Assembly: GCA_951812925.1 (NCBI GenBank)
Contig: OX638368.1
Span: 3,782,001-3,846,000 of the forward strand
Origin: Calliopum simillimum
Lineage: Eukaryota > Arthropoda > Insecta > Diptera > Lauxaniidae
Direction of reading: 5' to 3'
DNA length: 64,000 nucleotides
Below, piece after piece: positions 32,601 through 44,555 of this stretch. The notes beneath the pieces were generated by a model. It had not been told where the DNA came from, did no database searches, and saw nothing but the letters and a program-made list of their open reading frames with translations. Position 1 is the stretch's first letter. Each line of letters begins with the position of its first letter. A program made the position numbers and the translations under genes.

Positions 32601-33939
32601 ATAGTTTTTTTTTCGATTTTTCAATAATGAAAACAATTTAAATTGAAATAAATTTGGTCATGTGCATTACTAATAAGCTATTTATTTTGTCTGACATTTA
32701 AAAACATTATTTTATTATCGAAACTATAAATGAAACGCATTAGAATTAATCTATGAGCTGATTAAAATTTAATTAAAAACGCATAAATATTAGCGAGAAA
32801 TTAAAAAACGGCTATGCATAAAGAATAAAAAATTACAACAAAAGTACATCATTTCATATCAGCGTTAATTAGAGCAGAAATTAAATTTTATGACGTCGTT
32901 ATAATTTACATAATAATACACAATAAAATTAGTAGCAAAATTATGCTTAAACTTTGATATAAAACAAATTTACTATTTAGTGAAGGATGTTGCGATAAAG
33001 TGTTGCTTTGCCTGTATTTCTTTGAAGGCATTGAACTACATTTCAAAAGAAACAAAAAAAAAAAAAACAGAAGCAAATCAACCTGATAAAAAAAACTCTC
33101 ACACTTTAAAGTGCTAAAAATAAATAAAATTTTGCTTCCTTCCGTTTGTAGAAAAACTTTACGCATTTTGTACTCTTGCGAAAAAAATCTGCGATAACAT
33201 ACGCAAACGTAAAACCCCTGAATATTTTATCAAATTTCTAAGCAAAACAGGCAGAAAATTACAACAATTTAATGCGTATGCCTAGTACCCACTGGCTGAT
33301 GCAAGCCTGCACTCAAATTACACTTAAATGCTGCGCAGCACAAGATATCGGTCATTGTCGCCTTATCGGTAAAAGTCATGCGTTTGTACTACGCGTCGCA
33401 TGCCACAATGTTGCAACAGATAACTGTAACTGCGTTAACGTGTTCTTTAATTGTAAGACGCAAAACAGCAAAGCAGCGCGCAGTTTGTGCATGATGCAAC
33501 CGATCTGACGAATTTCATTTGATTGATAGCTGTCACGAAAGCGAACTTTTAGTGAGGCTGCTTGATATTTTGTTGTTTTAGAACTGGTTTCACATGGTGG
33601 ATATGTTTCAATGAAAATGTGTAATTTTTGCACAGATTTTTGTTATAACTTGAAAAAAAAAGTTTTTTTTTTTCGTTTACAAGAATGGTAATGGTATGGT
33701 GCACAATTTTTAGATTTTCGTAGCAAAAGCCAAGGCTGCAATCGAACTTAATTGTGTCTGATTAAGGTGTTGAATATTTTTTAACAATCTGTTTATAAAT
33801 TAATTATTGCTTGGTATTTATTAAAATATTCAATAATTCTGTATCAAGCCAAGTTTTCCAGAAAGTCATCAAACTTTCATTTACTCAAATTCAGATCACA
33901 AATAATTAGCATTTCGTAAAAGTTCAGCAGCAAAAGCAC
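32601..33939. other. Non-coding, with a GC-richer unique patch at 33270-33545
   Basis: 32601-33260 is very AT-rich. The patch 33270-33545 is GC-richer and rich in CGC/GCG words; frames run on both strands (33272-33508 plus, 33376-33633 minus) but no domain is recognisable. It could be a conserved regulatory segment or a small exon; I cannot decide from the sequence. Confidence 0.4.
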
Positions 33940-34680
33940 AAGTAAACTGAATTAAAAACTTTTAAAAATTTTAAAATTTTTTAAAAAGTTTTAATGATTT
34001 TGAACATTTTTTAAAAGTGTGAACAATTTATAAAATGTTTAAACAATTTACAACAGTTTCAAAATTTTAAACAATTCTAAGAATAAGCAATTAGTGAAAG
34101 AGTTGTGTACAATTTGAACATTTTGTGAACAATTTAAAATAATTTTGAACAGTTTTGATAAAATTAAAAATTAGAAACATTTTTAAAGATTGTAAACAAT
34201 TTATAAGCTATATTTATAAATTTTGAACGCTTTGAATAGCTCTGAAAATTTTAAACAAATTTTAAACGTTTTAAAGATTTTTAACTGGGGGTTCAAAACA
34301 ATTGCAAATAATTTAAGCAACAGTTTTAAAAACATTCAACAATTTTAAGAATTAAAAGTTGTGAACAATTTAAACATTTTGTGAACAATTTAAAATAATT
34401 TTGAAAATTATAATTTTAAAAATTAGTAATAGTTTCAAATATTTCAGAATGATTTAAAAATTTTTTGAACAATTGTATAAATTTTTAATGATTTTGAATA
34501 GCCCGGAACATTTTGAACAATTTTCTTATGTCTTAAATATTTTGAAATAAGGGTTTTGAACAGTTTAAAATAATTTTGAACAGTTTTGAAAATAAAAAAA
34601 AAAAAAATAAAATTTCAAAAATAAGTTTCAAAGAATGTGAACGATTTTAAATTTTTTGAACAATTTTGAAGTTATTTTTT
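33940..34680. repeat. Low-complexity tract built on TTTTGAACAATTTTAAA words
   Basis: About 740 bp of degenerate repeats of 'GAACATTTT', 'GAACAATTT' and 'TTTTAAA' with no fixed period. It grades into the 120-bp satellite on its right. Confidence 0.6.
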
Positions 34681-34689
34681 ATCACACAT

Positions 34690-35546
34690 AGGTCCCCACT
34701 TGGAAGTGTGAACAAGAATTTTTCAAATTTAAAAAATTTTTATGTTTTCGTTTTTTCGTGTTTTTTACGCGTTTCATTAATTTTCAAGACGTTTTAGAGG
34801 AAACAATTGAGGAGTGGCCGTACCAAAGAGCCTAAGTACCATTTCGAGGCAAAAGTAATATCATACTTTTTATGTGCCTAACAGTTTGTTATTTGACTGT
34901 TATAATTTTTTCAACATAACGACATCAATTTCACACTATCAAAAAAATGTTAAGTGAAAACAGAAAACAATTTTATTAATTTCTTACAAAATGCCACCCG
35001 TTTCATATTATGACACTACTTTTGCCTCGAAATGGTACTTAGGCCCTTTGGCACGGCCACTCCTCAATTTTTTTACCCAATAGTCGGAACCATAAATTTT
35101 GAAAAAAATTGTTTTTCGTTTTTTTGGAGTTTTCTACGTATTTCATGACTTTTCGCGACATTTTAGGGGAAAAAAAATTTTTTCACCCAAGGGTTCCCCC
35201 TTTGAATGTCGCAGCCAAAAATTAATATTTTTGTTTTCGTTTTTTCGAGTTTTTACGCGTTTCACGACTTTTGACGACATTTTAGAGGAAAACCATTTTT
35301 TCACCCAAAAGTCCCCTCTTGGGCATCGGAACCAAAAATTTTTGAAAAATTGTTTTTCGTTTTTTTCGAGTTTTCTACGCGTTTCATGACTTTTGACGAA
35401 ATTTTGGAGGAAAAAAAATTTTTTCACCCAAGGGTCCCCTTGTGGATGTGGGAGCCAAAAACTAATTTTATTTTGTTGTTGTTTTTTTCGTGTTTTCTAC
35501 GCGTTTCATGACTTTTTACGACGTTTTCGGTAAACAATTTTTTCAC
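34690..35546. repeat. Satellite with units of about 120 bp, interrupted by a MITE
   Basis: Each unit contains 'TTTTCGTTTTTTCGWG', 'TTTCTACGCGTTTCATGACT', 'GACRTTTTAGAGGAAA', 'TTTTTTCACCCAA' and 'GGTCCCC'. Five or so units are recognisable, the first (34691-34808) and second being separated by the MITE at 34809-35065. Frames of 94-96 codons on both strands here are translations of the repeat. Similarity between neighbours is high enough to suggest recent local amplification. Confidence 0.75.
34809..35065. mobile_element. MITE inserted in the 120-bp satellite (257 bp)
   Basis: Inverted ends of about 55 bp start GAGGAGTGGCCGTACC at 34809 and end CCACTCCTC at 35065. The pair matches through 'CCTAAGTACCATTTCGAGGC' and 'AAAAGTA'. 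It is flanked by AATT on both sides (34805-34808 and 35066-35069), a likely 4-bp duplication; the neighbouring satellite units show the uninterrupted form AAACAATTTTTTCACCC. The subterminal motif GGCAAAAGTA also occurs in the small inverted repeat at 10412-10549. Confidence 0.75.
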
Positions 35547-37619
35547 TACTTGTTTTTCGTGCTTCCAAAAAATTTAATTTATCATATCTTTAAATATATC
35601 TAACGGACATGGATGTGATTTGGTATATGTATTAAGATTATCGGGGCAAACAATGCCCAAGGAAAAATGGGCGATGCGACGCTCTTAAGAATATTTCAAA
35701 TAACTATTTAACGCACACAGATGAGATTTGGAACCTATATAAATTGCATCGGAACAATCTACATTCTTTGGCTTAGTTTGATTGAATATGCTCGGCCCTT
35801 TGTACAAGAGAATGTACAGCAACCTACATCGGGAAATGCTAGTTTGTGATAAAAAAAAGCGCATCATTGGACAGCGTTATTGCATGGAATTATTCCACTG
35901 CACTGCAAGTAGCACTTTCTTATCTCTCTACTGCTATGGATGCGCTTAAATGTTTTATAATGTTTGCACAAACTAGGTTTATACGATAAAGCTTGATCCG
36001 GAGTCGATGGCGCACGTGTGCAACAAATTATCTGAACAAAAATCGTTTCATTTGCTCTTGATAGTGAAACTTAGAATTTGCTTACATTTAAATATATTAA
36101 TTTAATGACTTATTTAATACGTAATAAATATGAAAAACAAAACAAAATTATAAATTCATTGTGTATTACTAAAAAGTACACTTTACAAACAAAACAAATA
36201 TTTAATACATATCAACAAAGCGCATTATGTCGGCGAAAATCCTTTTGATCGAATTTTAATGAAAAAAGAAAGTAACAAAAAAATATTAACTTAAATTAAT
36301 TGACATTTTTATAAATATGTAATAATGTTATTATTATGTCTATTAAAAAAAATATGTTTTATTATTGACAACAAAAGCAGAAAACCATAATAATAACAAT
36401 TTCATTATCAATTACAAAAGTCAAATAACATAAATAGCCAACAATTCATTGGAAATGTCATACATGCAAAGTTCAAAGGTTACATTTATGTTAATTTCCA
36501 TAGTTGACAAAACAACCACCACTGATTGTTTGATTTCTTTGTTTGCATTGATTTTTATTTTTTTTAAATATAATCAGTTTTACCAGGAAATAATAAATGA
36601 CATTTTGTTCTACATTTATGCCAGACAAAATAACTTCATTTGAATCAATTAAATTTAAATCGGCGACAACAATCGATTTCATATCAGCAAGTACTTTGTT
36701 AATGAGATGATGATAACGATTTATGTGATTTTTTTTATTTATTAAAAAATTTGTCAAACTCTTGAACTTTGCACAGGCTGACACCAGTCTCGATCATAAA
36801 GGGTGGTTTTTACGCGCTGAAACACATGTTAACAACATGTGCTGTGTGATAAACTACGTTTGATATTTGCTAAATTTGCATATTTTTTACTAAATAAAAA
36901 TATGTTTTCCAGCGACATCTACGAAGACTGTGTGACAAGTTGAAGGCTTTTTTAATAAGAAGTGTTTTTTTTCGGAAGAAAAGATTTGTATATCTGACTT
37001 CTATCGGAATTGGAATGGAATCATTCTTAAGATGCTCTGTGTTTCGAAAAACAAAATGGAATTAGAATTTCATTGCAATAAATAAAAATGGTTATTGGTG
37101 CTCAATATCGAAATGAAGAGCACCTCAAAATTGATTCCATTTCGATTCTGATAAAAATCGGAATTGAGAACATGCCTAATAGTATTCTTTTAGCTCGATA
37201 CATTTAGTCTAGTGTTTCACTTACTTTCATATTCCTTCTAAATAATAGGTTTTCTCAAGACCCACAAAATAGACGTTTGCTTCAGTAACGAACTTTTGAT
37301 ACGACTCAAATCTCTTACTATTCATCAATTTCTTCAGGTGTAAAAATAAAACTTAAAAATATTCTCAAGAACAAAAAACCCGGTTTCTGCTTTAAGGATA
37401 TCTCAAAAACGATATATCTTCACGCACTCGTTCAAAATCCTTAAAAGCTGGCCAAATGCTGAAAAAAAAGTTTTTTTAAATTAATTTTTATGGGCTGTTT
37501 TATCTAACTGATATTCATAGACCTCAAAGAATTGATAAGAAGGATCCAGGTATTCCTATAACACTCTTGAGATCTCTCCAAAAGTACACATCCAGACGCA
37601 ACATTCTGTGAGTGGAAAG
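35547..37619. other. Non-coding AT-rich sequence
   Basis: A loosely repeated pair near 35570-35750 ('ACGGACATGGATGTGATTTGG' type, and 'ACGCACACAGATGAGATTTGG' type) suggests an old duplication. Around 37000-37170 'ATCGGAATTGGAATGG'-type words recur in both orientations. No gene recognised. Confidence 0.45.
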
Positions 37620-37621
37620 TA

Positions 37622-38500
37622 TTGGGTGTACAACTTAAAAACCGGAATTTGACGGTGGATGTCCGTACTAACAAATATCGTGAAAGCTCGAACTTTATAT
37701 ATATGTCATTTTGAAGGTACATTTGACAGCTGTCAAAATCAGTCAACAAAACAATTTTATCTTGTGTGCATCATTACTATTTTTCAGGATGAATAACTTC
37801 GAAAATTGGAGAAAAAGACAGCATTTGCGGGAGGTTCTGTTGGGTAATTTTTTTGCAAAGAGAACTGCTGCCAAAAGTCATTTTTGCATCGGACCGTGAC
37901 TGGGGATGAAAAATGGAAACATTACGACAACCCGAAACGCAAACATTCATATATGAAGCCCGGACAACCAGGACCTTCCCAGCCAAAGGCAAATATCCAT
38001 GGTGCCAAGGTAATGCTCTGTAATGCTCACAGGTGACCTCTATCGAACACAATTAATACGTTTGAAGCGTGGCATCATCGAAAAACGCCCGGAAAATGCG
38101 ACCAGACACGAAGCAATAAGTTTTCATCATGACAACGCTCGACCGCATGTTGCAAGACCCGTGAAAAACTATTTGGAAAATAGTAGATGGGAAGTTTTGG
38201 CTCACCCGCCTTATAGTGCGGACCTTGCTCCGTCTGACTTTCATTTATTTTGCTCGATGCAAAACGCCCTCACCGGAATACGCTTCACATCAGAGCAAGG
38301 CATCCGAAATTGGATAGATTCATTTTTGGCCGCCAAGCCGGCGCAATTTGTTTGGGATGGAATTCATAAATTTCCTGAAAGATGGGGAAATGTTGTAGCT
38401 TCCAATGAACAATACTTTGAATAAAATATATTGTAACATTTTTCCGCAATATAGCATCAAATTTCGCTAAAAAATTCCGGTTTTTAAGTTGTACACCCAA
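37622..38500 (+). mobile_element. Mariner element, internally deleted (879 bp), TA target site
   Basis: Perfect inverted ends TTGGGTGTACAACTTAAAAA (continuing CCGGAATTT) start at 37622 and end at 38500. Both are flanked by TA (37620-37621 and 38501-38502), the Tc1/mariner target. Full mariners are about 1.3 kb; this copy has lost the N-terminal DNA-binding region and part of the catalytic core. It sits against the 3' end of DINE-1-like copy 2, so it inserted at or beside that end. Confidence 0.9.
37789..38424 (+). pseudogene. Mariner transposase pseudogene, catalytic region
   Basis: A short N-terminal frame (LREVLLGNFFAKRTAAKSHF) shifts to a second frame carrying HRTVTGDEKWKHYDNPKRKH, the first catalytic Asp, and PGQPGPSQPKANIHGAKVML. 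After a deletion and another shift the third part (38023-38424) reads LYRTQLIRLKRGIIEKRPE, then HHDNARPHVA with the second Asp, then HPPYSADLAPSDFHLF with the third Asp, and ends EQYFE-stop. Thirty-four residues separate the last two Asp, the DD34D signature of mariner. Frameshifts and the missing DNA-binding domain make it inactive. It belongs to a different mariner lineage from the one at 8573-10326, whose ends are unlike. Confidence 0.92.
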
Positions 38501-38502
38501 TA

Positions 38503-39333
38503 AAAACTGCTAAGTACGGCTGTAACCTTTGTCCTGGCCAAACATTAAATACTCCACACTGCAGAATTTTGAAAATTTTGCTTGTATCGAAGGTGCCACG
38601 CCCTCTTGTCCAAGTTCACCCAGTTTTTTCCCAGAGCTTGCACTTATAGTTCTTAGTGTCTGAGTGAAATTTTGTTGGATTATCTCAAAAAACTTTTTCA
38701 GTATAGCGTTTTGAAGCTTTTGCTTATATGGGAGGTGCCACGTCCTCTTGTCCGAGTTCGTCTAGTTTAAGCTCAGAGCATGCATTTATAGTCTTTAGTA
38801 CTTAAGTGAAATTTAGTTGGATTATCTCAAAAAACTCTTTTAGTAAAGCATTTTGAAACTTTTGCTTATATGGGAGGTGCCACGCCCTTTTGTCCGGTTT
38901 CATCCTGTTTTTGATGAGAGCTTGCATTTAGTTCTTAGTGTCTGGGTAAAATTTAGTTCGATTATCTTGAAAAACGCTTTCAGTACAGCGCTTTGAAGCT
39001 TTTGCTCATATGGAAGGTACCACGCCCTCTTGTCCGGATTTGCCCAGTTTTTGCTCAAATCTTGCGCTTACAATTCGTAGTATTTATGTGTATTTTGGTT
39101 GCATTGTCGTGAAAAAAATTCTAAAGTTGCATTTTTAATATATTTTTTGTATGGGCGGTGGGCATGTCCGTTGACCGATTTCGCTATTTTCAATCCCACG
39201 GGCTAACTTTGATGACGGGGGCAGTGTATATAATTTCATTGAATTATCTTGCTTAGTCTTCCCAAAAATGTAATTCCGCGCACAGCCAGCCAGCCAGACA
39301 GACATGGCTTATTTGTTCCAAGAGTCTCTGCCA
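38503..39333 (-). mobile_element. DINE-1/INE-1-like element, copy 2
   Basis: Read on the minus strand it has 'GCCATGTCTGTCTGGCTGG' near 39310, 'GATTGAAAATAGCGAAATCG', then four internal units of about 141 bp with RAGGGCGTGGCACC (plus-strand positions near 38596, 38737, 38881, 39021), then the 3' end 'AATGTTTGGCCAGGACAAAGG' and a decayed terminus. The TATATATTCTTGATCAGC block is missing, so the 5' end is truncated. Confidence 0.7.
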
Positions 39334-40029
39334 TGATATTTTTGATTTAAGAAGATTAAAATCTTTCCTAACACATGTAAAAAAATAAAAGTGCCTTTTT
39401 TAGCCTTTTTTGTTTGGCAAGAACTTTTCTGAGGCGCCCATGGGAAAGCTTAACTCAAATTGCTTGCCAATTGTCAATATGTGTTGTTCGCTTGAAATGA
39501 TAAAATTTTTATCTCATAAAACTGCTTATACTTAAGGATAAGGGAATCTAAGGCCCTTTTTCATGTATATCAATTAAGCGCTGCTTATAGCTCTGTTCAA
39601 CTTGATGTTTTGAAATACGTGCTGAATAGTACAGTAAAAATATATGAAGACCTAGAAAAAATTACGCACTGCAATTTTTTTCGCTTAATGTTTTTAGGAC
39701 CACTATAGAGGCCTAAAGCCAAAAAAGATGACCTCCCCAGCCCTGCGCTTTAGCCGCCATCTTGAAATATGCTCGAGAACAAATTGAGATAATCACTTCA
39801 TTTAAACACTATTCTGCTTTTTTTTGCAAGCGCTACGAATTATGATATCACATTTTTTTGAAAAATCAACACCCAGTGGCTGCAAATGGAAAAAACTGCT
39901 TTTTTGTATCTTTGGCGGCCTCTACCGCTGGAAATATCAACTTATGGATACCTCATATCAGATCCGCCATTTTGATATTGAAAAAATCTTCAGATTCGTA
40001 ATCATCGACATCGAAAACCACCGGGTAAA
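39334..40029. other. Non-coding sequence
   Basis: AT-rich; the plus-strand frame at 39824-40051 has no recognisable domain and ends against the LINE remnant. The GGCGGCC/GCCGCCAT words near 39755 and 39915 recall 10870-10880 ('AAGATGGCGGCCAT'), hinting at a further dispersed repeat. Confidence 0.4.
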
Positions 40030-40436
40030 AAATTTCGTCCCGAAAATATAATGCTTGCACTGTCCACTTTCTAGCCATCAGTGTATATGGTGGTTGCGAA
40101 ATTTAGACTGAGCGTACTCTCTTCCCATTGAGTTTTATCGGGAAATCACTCACCAAAGTTTTTATCAAAATTTAGTATCTGGAAAATGTAGTCAGAAGGA
40201 GAGTTAGAAAGTACGACTGGCTGGGTATCGATGTTAGAGCTGTGGTCATAATTCTTTGGTATCCAGCATCTCGCTTCTGTGAATGAGTTTGAGTGGCATG
40301 ATCTAAATGCTCCCGTTACACTAGCACATGCAGTCTTTTGTACTCTCTCTAGTTTTGTCTGACTATACCACTCACTAGTGGCTGACCACCAAACTAAAGA
40401 GCTACAGTAACATTCTTGCTGAACGTTTTTGTGCAT
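40030..40436 (-). pseudogene. LINE remnant: end of reverse transcriptase and start of RNase H
   Basis: The minus-strand frame reads CYCSSLVWWSAT, then KLERVQKTACASVTGAFRS, matching the VWW...KL.RVQR.AC..ITGA.R block that ends the reverse transcriptase region of I/R1/LOA/Jockey-type non-LTR elements. Near 40070-40095 another frame reads ATTIYTDG, the first Asp motif of RNase H. Frameshifts separate the pieces. RNase H presence points to the I-group rather than Jockey or CR1. Confidence 0.7.
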
Positions 40437-42004
40437 GTACTTAGAAAACGCTTTTTAAGCTTTCTTGCATCTTTGCACTATGTTATATGTTATTGAAGAG
40501 TTTTGTAGATAATTTCTTGAAGAATATTAAGTATAAAGAATTCTTTCAAATTTTGTCGCTCAGAAAAAAACACATCCTAAGTTACGTTTGGTCCTTATAA
40601 ATAAACATAAAAAACAAATTTTTATCTGTGGTTCCATTTAAAGCCAAATAAAACAATTGCCAGCCAATCTCCACGCATTTGCTCTTTCTTTAGCTTATGT
40701 GTCTTGAAAAAAGAGACATTTAATTTAAACGAAATTTAATGCCTCATTCTCAGGCATCTCCTTCTCAATAAAAAAGCCAACATAAAGTGGACTCAAAGCA
40801 TTAAAGTCAAAGCCAAACGTTAATTTTCAGAGCATTCTTTACGACAACGACAAACAATTCTCGATCAAGAAGAGCAAACAAAAACGAAAAAAAAACAAGA
40901 AAAATCGTAAAGAAAACAATAAAAAAATGCAAATCTTGAGTTAAAAATAAAAATAAAAAATGCGAAAAAAAAGGACAAACCATAAACATCACCACAAACA
41001 AGTTAAAGGACATGAAGCCGTTAGGAGAACAAGCGTACAAACGAGCCGAACAAAAACAGAATACAGCAGCATAATGGGGTAAACAAAAAATATTGCCTAC
41101 ACTTAGGCGCGCGCCTTACAAAACTCAACATTCAACACTCAATGTGAAGTTGCCAAGTTCAATGGCTACAACAACAAGAACATGTGTGTGTGTGTGTGTT
41201 TGTACGCGCAATTGTGTCCTTTAGAGCTTTGCATTTTCAGCATGGATTATCCTTTTTTTTTTCTCGACGTTGCTATGTGCTCTTGCTCTTTGTTGTTGTT
41301 GTTACATTGCCAACGCAGCGTAACAATTTTGGTTGTTTTTTTTTTTTTTATTAAGAAGAGCACGACATTTACAACTTGAAAACGTAATTCTTTGGAAGAA
41401 ACACGCGCAGCATTTAATTTGAATTAAGTTGGAAGAAAAAAGCTTCATGTAGACTGGATGTAGCGCCGTTTCGTATGCTACAATTTTTTTTTTGTTTTAA
41501 CTCGGATTTTTGGCCAGTTTTTGACAGTTGGAAATGTTGTGTAAAAAACAGCATCTTTCAGTGGCACTTTCTATGGAGAGTTTATGCGCAGCACTTGAGA
41601 TAAAAAGAGCGACGAGCCAGAGAGCGTGTGATAAAATCGGAGAGCAAAAGCTTTTTAACCTTTGGTAACTTTTACGTTTGGAGTATCCAGCTTCCATTCA
41701 AAAATATGTTTTATTGCGTAAACCATGTTGCATGAATTACTGAAATTTGCTGCCAAACAAAACTTTGTCTTTGATTCATTTTCCAGTTAAGAGTTCATCT
41801 GCCAGATGAACACTAATTGCTATATGGTTTTTAAATATTTCTTGTATAGAATGTGCCTAAACAATGTTGCTACGCAAGATGTCTAAATATTGTCTTTTTG
41901 TACAAAATATCGTTAAGCATGTTACTAGACAATGTTTGGAAAAAACTTCCCACTTTGTTTGCCGAATTTTGTTTTAAATTTTTTCAGCTATAGTATAGAA
42001 GTCC
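40437..42004. other. Non-coding host-like sequence
   Basis: Contains A-rich runs near 40880-40970, (TG)n at 41183-41200 and a T run at 41335-41349. Nothing coding recognised. Confidence 0.5.
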
Positions 42005-42612
42005 TCTCAAGAGGAATTTTGAGCTACTTTCGGGCTGACCTTGAATGAAGTGTTTTTCTTAAATCTCCCCGGACAATCCCAAAAAATTTTTGAGGGCTTG
42101 CGTCAGACGATTCCGTGAGAATATTTGGCGATCATATCATTTGACACACGAATTTCGAGCTCATCAAAAACGAAAAGTGTTTTCCGGAAAACCACAACTT
42201 TCCCGGAAAATCCCAAAAAATCTTTTTTTATGGCGGTGCCATGACATAATCTCCACGGACATAGTCCCCATTTCGTAAATGGGTGTTAAGTCCGCAAATT
42301 ATTGGATATATTATCGACTGATCCGCGAAGCCGGTGTTTGATTTTTAGGAGTTTAAAATCCTGAGCCTACTTACCCCTACTCTTATGTAAAATTACTATG
42401 GCTAGCAAACTATGTGTTGGATATATTATAGGCTGATCCAGGAAAAGCTTTCGGACATAATCCCTATTTCGTAAATGGGGATTAATTCCAGATAATTTGC
42501 GGACATAACATAGAGAAAAAAAAAAATTTTTAAATTTTTTGGGATTTTCCGGAGAAATTTAAGGAAAACACTTCATTCAAGGTTAGCTCGAAAGTAGCTC
42601 AAAATTCCTGCG
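42005..42612. mobile_element. Foldback-like inverted repeat with about 90-bp arms
   Basis: The left arm (42014-42095: GAATTTTGAGCTACTTTCG, CCTTGAATGAAGTGTTTT, AATCCCAAAAAATTTTT) is matched in inverted form at 42520-42607. Between the arms a section with 'CGGACATA' and 'CCCATTTCGTAAATGGG' occurs twice (near 42258-42310 and 42455-42500), so the interior is itself duplicated. No transposase; no clear target duplication. Confidence 0.6.
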
Positions 42613-42779
42613 TAAAAAGATTTCATCTCTTACTTTTCCCGCAGATTTGTCTGGCTGAAAAAATGGAAAATTTCCCAGACAGGTCGAAATTACTGTTGAA
42701 AAGTTCGAAAATAGCTCGAAATTCCCAATCAAAAAACATCGAAATTCGTCACACCTGCATAGCTCACTTTATGCACCTA

Positions 42780-43160
42780 ACAATTTATTGATTGGAATCT
42801 CTTTCTTTTTGAAATAAATGTGAAAAATCGACACCGAGCTTACTGCCGCAGAAAAGCTATTCAGCCTCATGGTCACAAAAATCAGTTTTTTTTTTGCAAA
42901 TATCTTGGTAACGGTTATTTCTACAAAAAAATATTATCCGAATTTTTTGGTGGTCTGTAGAGGGGTGCAAAGAGTTGAAAAATTGTGACAAACTCTTCTC
43001 AAATCATTAGTTGTTAATAACTTGGACATTACTTAACTGATTTTCATGTTCAGACCACTTTTGGAAAGTTATTGAATTAGGCTATGAGCTCAAAGTAAAT
43101 ATTTACGTATTCAATAAAAAATAACTAAATTTACTTTTTTAGTACAAAACTACTAAAAAC
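42780..43160. repeat. Dispersed repeat shared with 49555-49690 and 57545-57650
   Basis: 42785-42930 shares 'TGATTGGAATC.CTTTCTTTT', 'AAATCGACA' and 'GGTAACGGTTATTTCTA' with 49565-49690. 43035-43140 shares 'GATTTTCATGTTCAGACCA' and 'TATTGAATTAGGCTAT' with 57555-57640. Class unknown. Confidence 0.5.
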
Positions 43161-43258
43161 GCTCCGTTGGTGACTTTTTTGACCTTTCAAAATATTTTTT
43201 TTTGGAAAAAAAAAAAAAAAAAAATGTTTCGAGGCTTATAACACTGTATTAGTTGAAA

Positions 43259-43680
43259 ATTTGGTCGGACGGGAAAAAGGTCATTCTTACCTAATTCGGG
43301 CATGAGGAATTCAGTGGTGTTAACCGTTTTGCTGGATTGGTTCATCGCCCCATACAAAAAGTTCAAATCAAAATTTCGTCTAGAAAGTGGTGTTTTTCAT
43401 AAAGAATCTTTTATTAAATTATGATGAATCAATGATTTTTCATCAAAGTATGTTTTCTCGTTCAGGATGTAGGGACTGGAAAATATACTTCTGATGGAAA
43501 ATCATTGATTCATCAGAAGTAACTAAGAGATTCTTTATGAAAAACACCTCTTTCTAGACGTAATTTTGATTTGAACTTTTTGTATAGGGTGATGAACCAA
43601 TTAGCAAAACGGTTAGCACCACTGAATTTCCCGTACCGGAATTAGGTAAGAATGACCTATCTTCCGCAAGACCAAAAAAA
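43259..43680. mobile_element. Foldback MITE with about 190-bp arms and a very short loop
   Basis: Left arm (43259-43450) and right arm (43483-43680) are inverted copies sharing TTTGGTC ends, 'AGGTCATTCTTACCTAATTC', 'AAAAAGTTCAAATCAAAATT' and 'TTCATAAAGAATCTTT'. The loop is about 30 bp. A duplication was not resolved because both ends lie in A/T runs. Confidence 0.7.
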
Positions 43681-43794
43681 AAAGTCCCAAAAACTAGTAC
43701 AGTGTAATTTTAGTTATTTTAAGTTAATTTTGAGCGCAGTTTATAAAATAACACTCTCCCAAATTTATATGAAAATAATTTGGACGTTATTTCG

Positions 43795-43983
43795 TCATTG
43801 TTTTTGGGCGTTATTGGGTATATGTACGTCCCTTGGTGATAAAGTGCCAAATTCAGAAGTAGAGGGATGGACGAAAGAAAAGTTACGAAGTCTTTGTCTT
43901 GCTAAACAGGCACACGGACATAGTATATGTTCTGAAGATCCCTCTGTTTCATTAAAGAATCTACAAAATGTATTCTGGACCAA
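43795..43983 (-). pseudogene. LINE remnant: C-terminal Cys/His motif region
   Basis: The minus-strand frame reads TFCRFFNETEGSSEHILCPC, then LARQRLRNF, then GTLSPRDVHI. This matches the CRFC.E..E...HILC.C..LA..R...LG motif after RNase H at the C-terminus of I/R1/LOA-type LINE proteins. It is not collinear with 40030-40436 (it lies upstream on that strand but is a later domain), so the two are separate fragments. A 118-codon plus-strand frame over it is antisense. Confidence 0.65.
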
Positions 43984-44555
43984 TCCTATGTTGAAATATG
44001 TTACCTAACGGAGCAGCTTGCAGTAAGAAACACTGCAGCAATTCGTATGCCTCTACTGTTTAGTATATGCAACTCTTTTGGTCTTCGTTTGGAAAATTGT
44101 GGTATGAATGATTTTGCTTGTTTGTTGCCCAGAGTGTCATTCCAGCCTTTTGCTCATCACTTCGAATTCTACTTTATCCAGGTACCCAAATGAGGTGAAT
44201 TTTATTTATAGAGGCGAGTCTGGTTAGTAGATAAAGACACTCTCAAGCTGACTTCGATGTAATTTTGGAGAAGTTTAATGCTAAAATTGCCACTTTGCTT
44301 TCGAATAGAATATTGATGTCTATTCCATTGGAAAACCTTATTTCATAAAGCTCTATTTCATGTATTTTAATTCGTCTTTAAACCTTAATTTTAATTTGAA
44401 TTTCTAAGGAATATCACTATTCCATATTGTTATATAACTTAAAAATAGTTAAAAACGGTGTTATTTTGCTTTTACATTAGAATATCTCAAAATCCTGACA
44501 AGTAAGTGCAATTCTGGTGTTGGATTCGGATTCAGCATCAAAAAATATATCTAAA
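43984..44555. other. Non-coding sequence
   Basis: No gene or element recognised between the LINE scrap and DINE-1-like copy 3. Confidence 0.5.

Noticed and set aside
35099..35427. 94-96-codon frames on both strands
   Set aside because: Both are translations of the 120-bp satellite, whose unit length is near a multiple of three.
43640..43650. Second candidate recursive splice site (TTAGGTAAGA)
   Set aside because: It lies at the end of a foldback MITE arm, is not preceded by a pyrimidine tract, and appears in inverted form at 43290.
43652..44008. 118-codon plus-strand frame
   Set aside because: It is antisense to the LINE C-terminal motif on the minus strand and begins in the foldback MITE.
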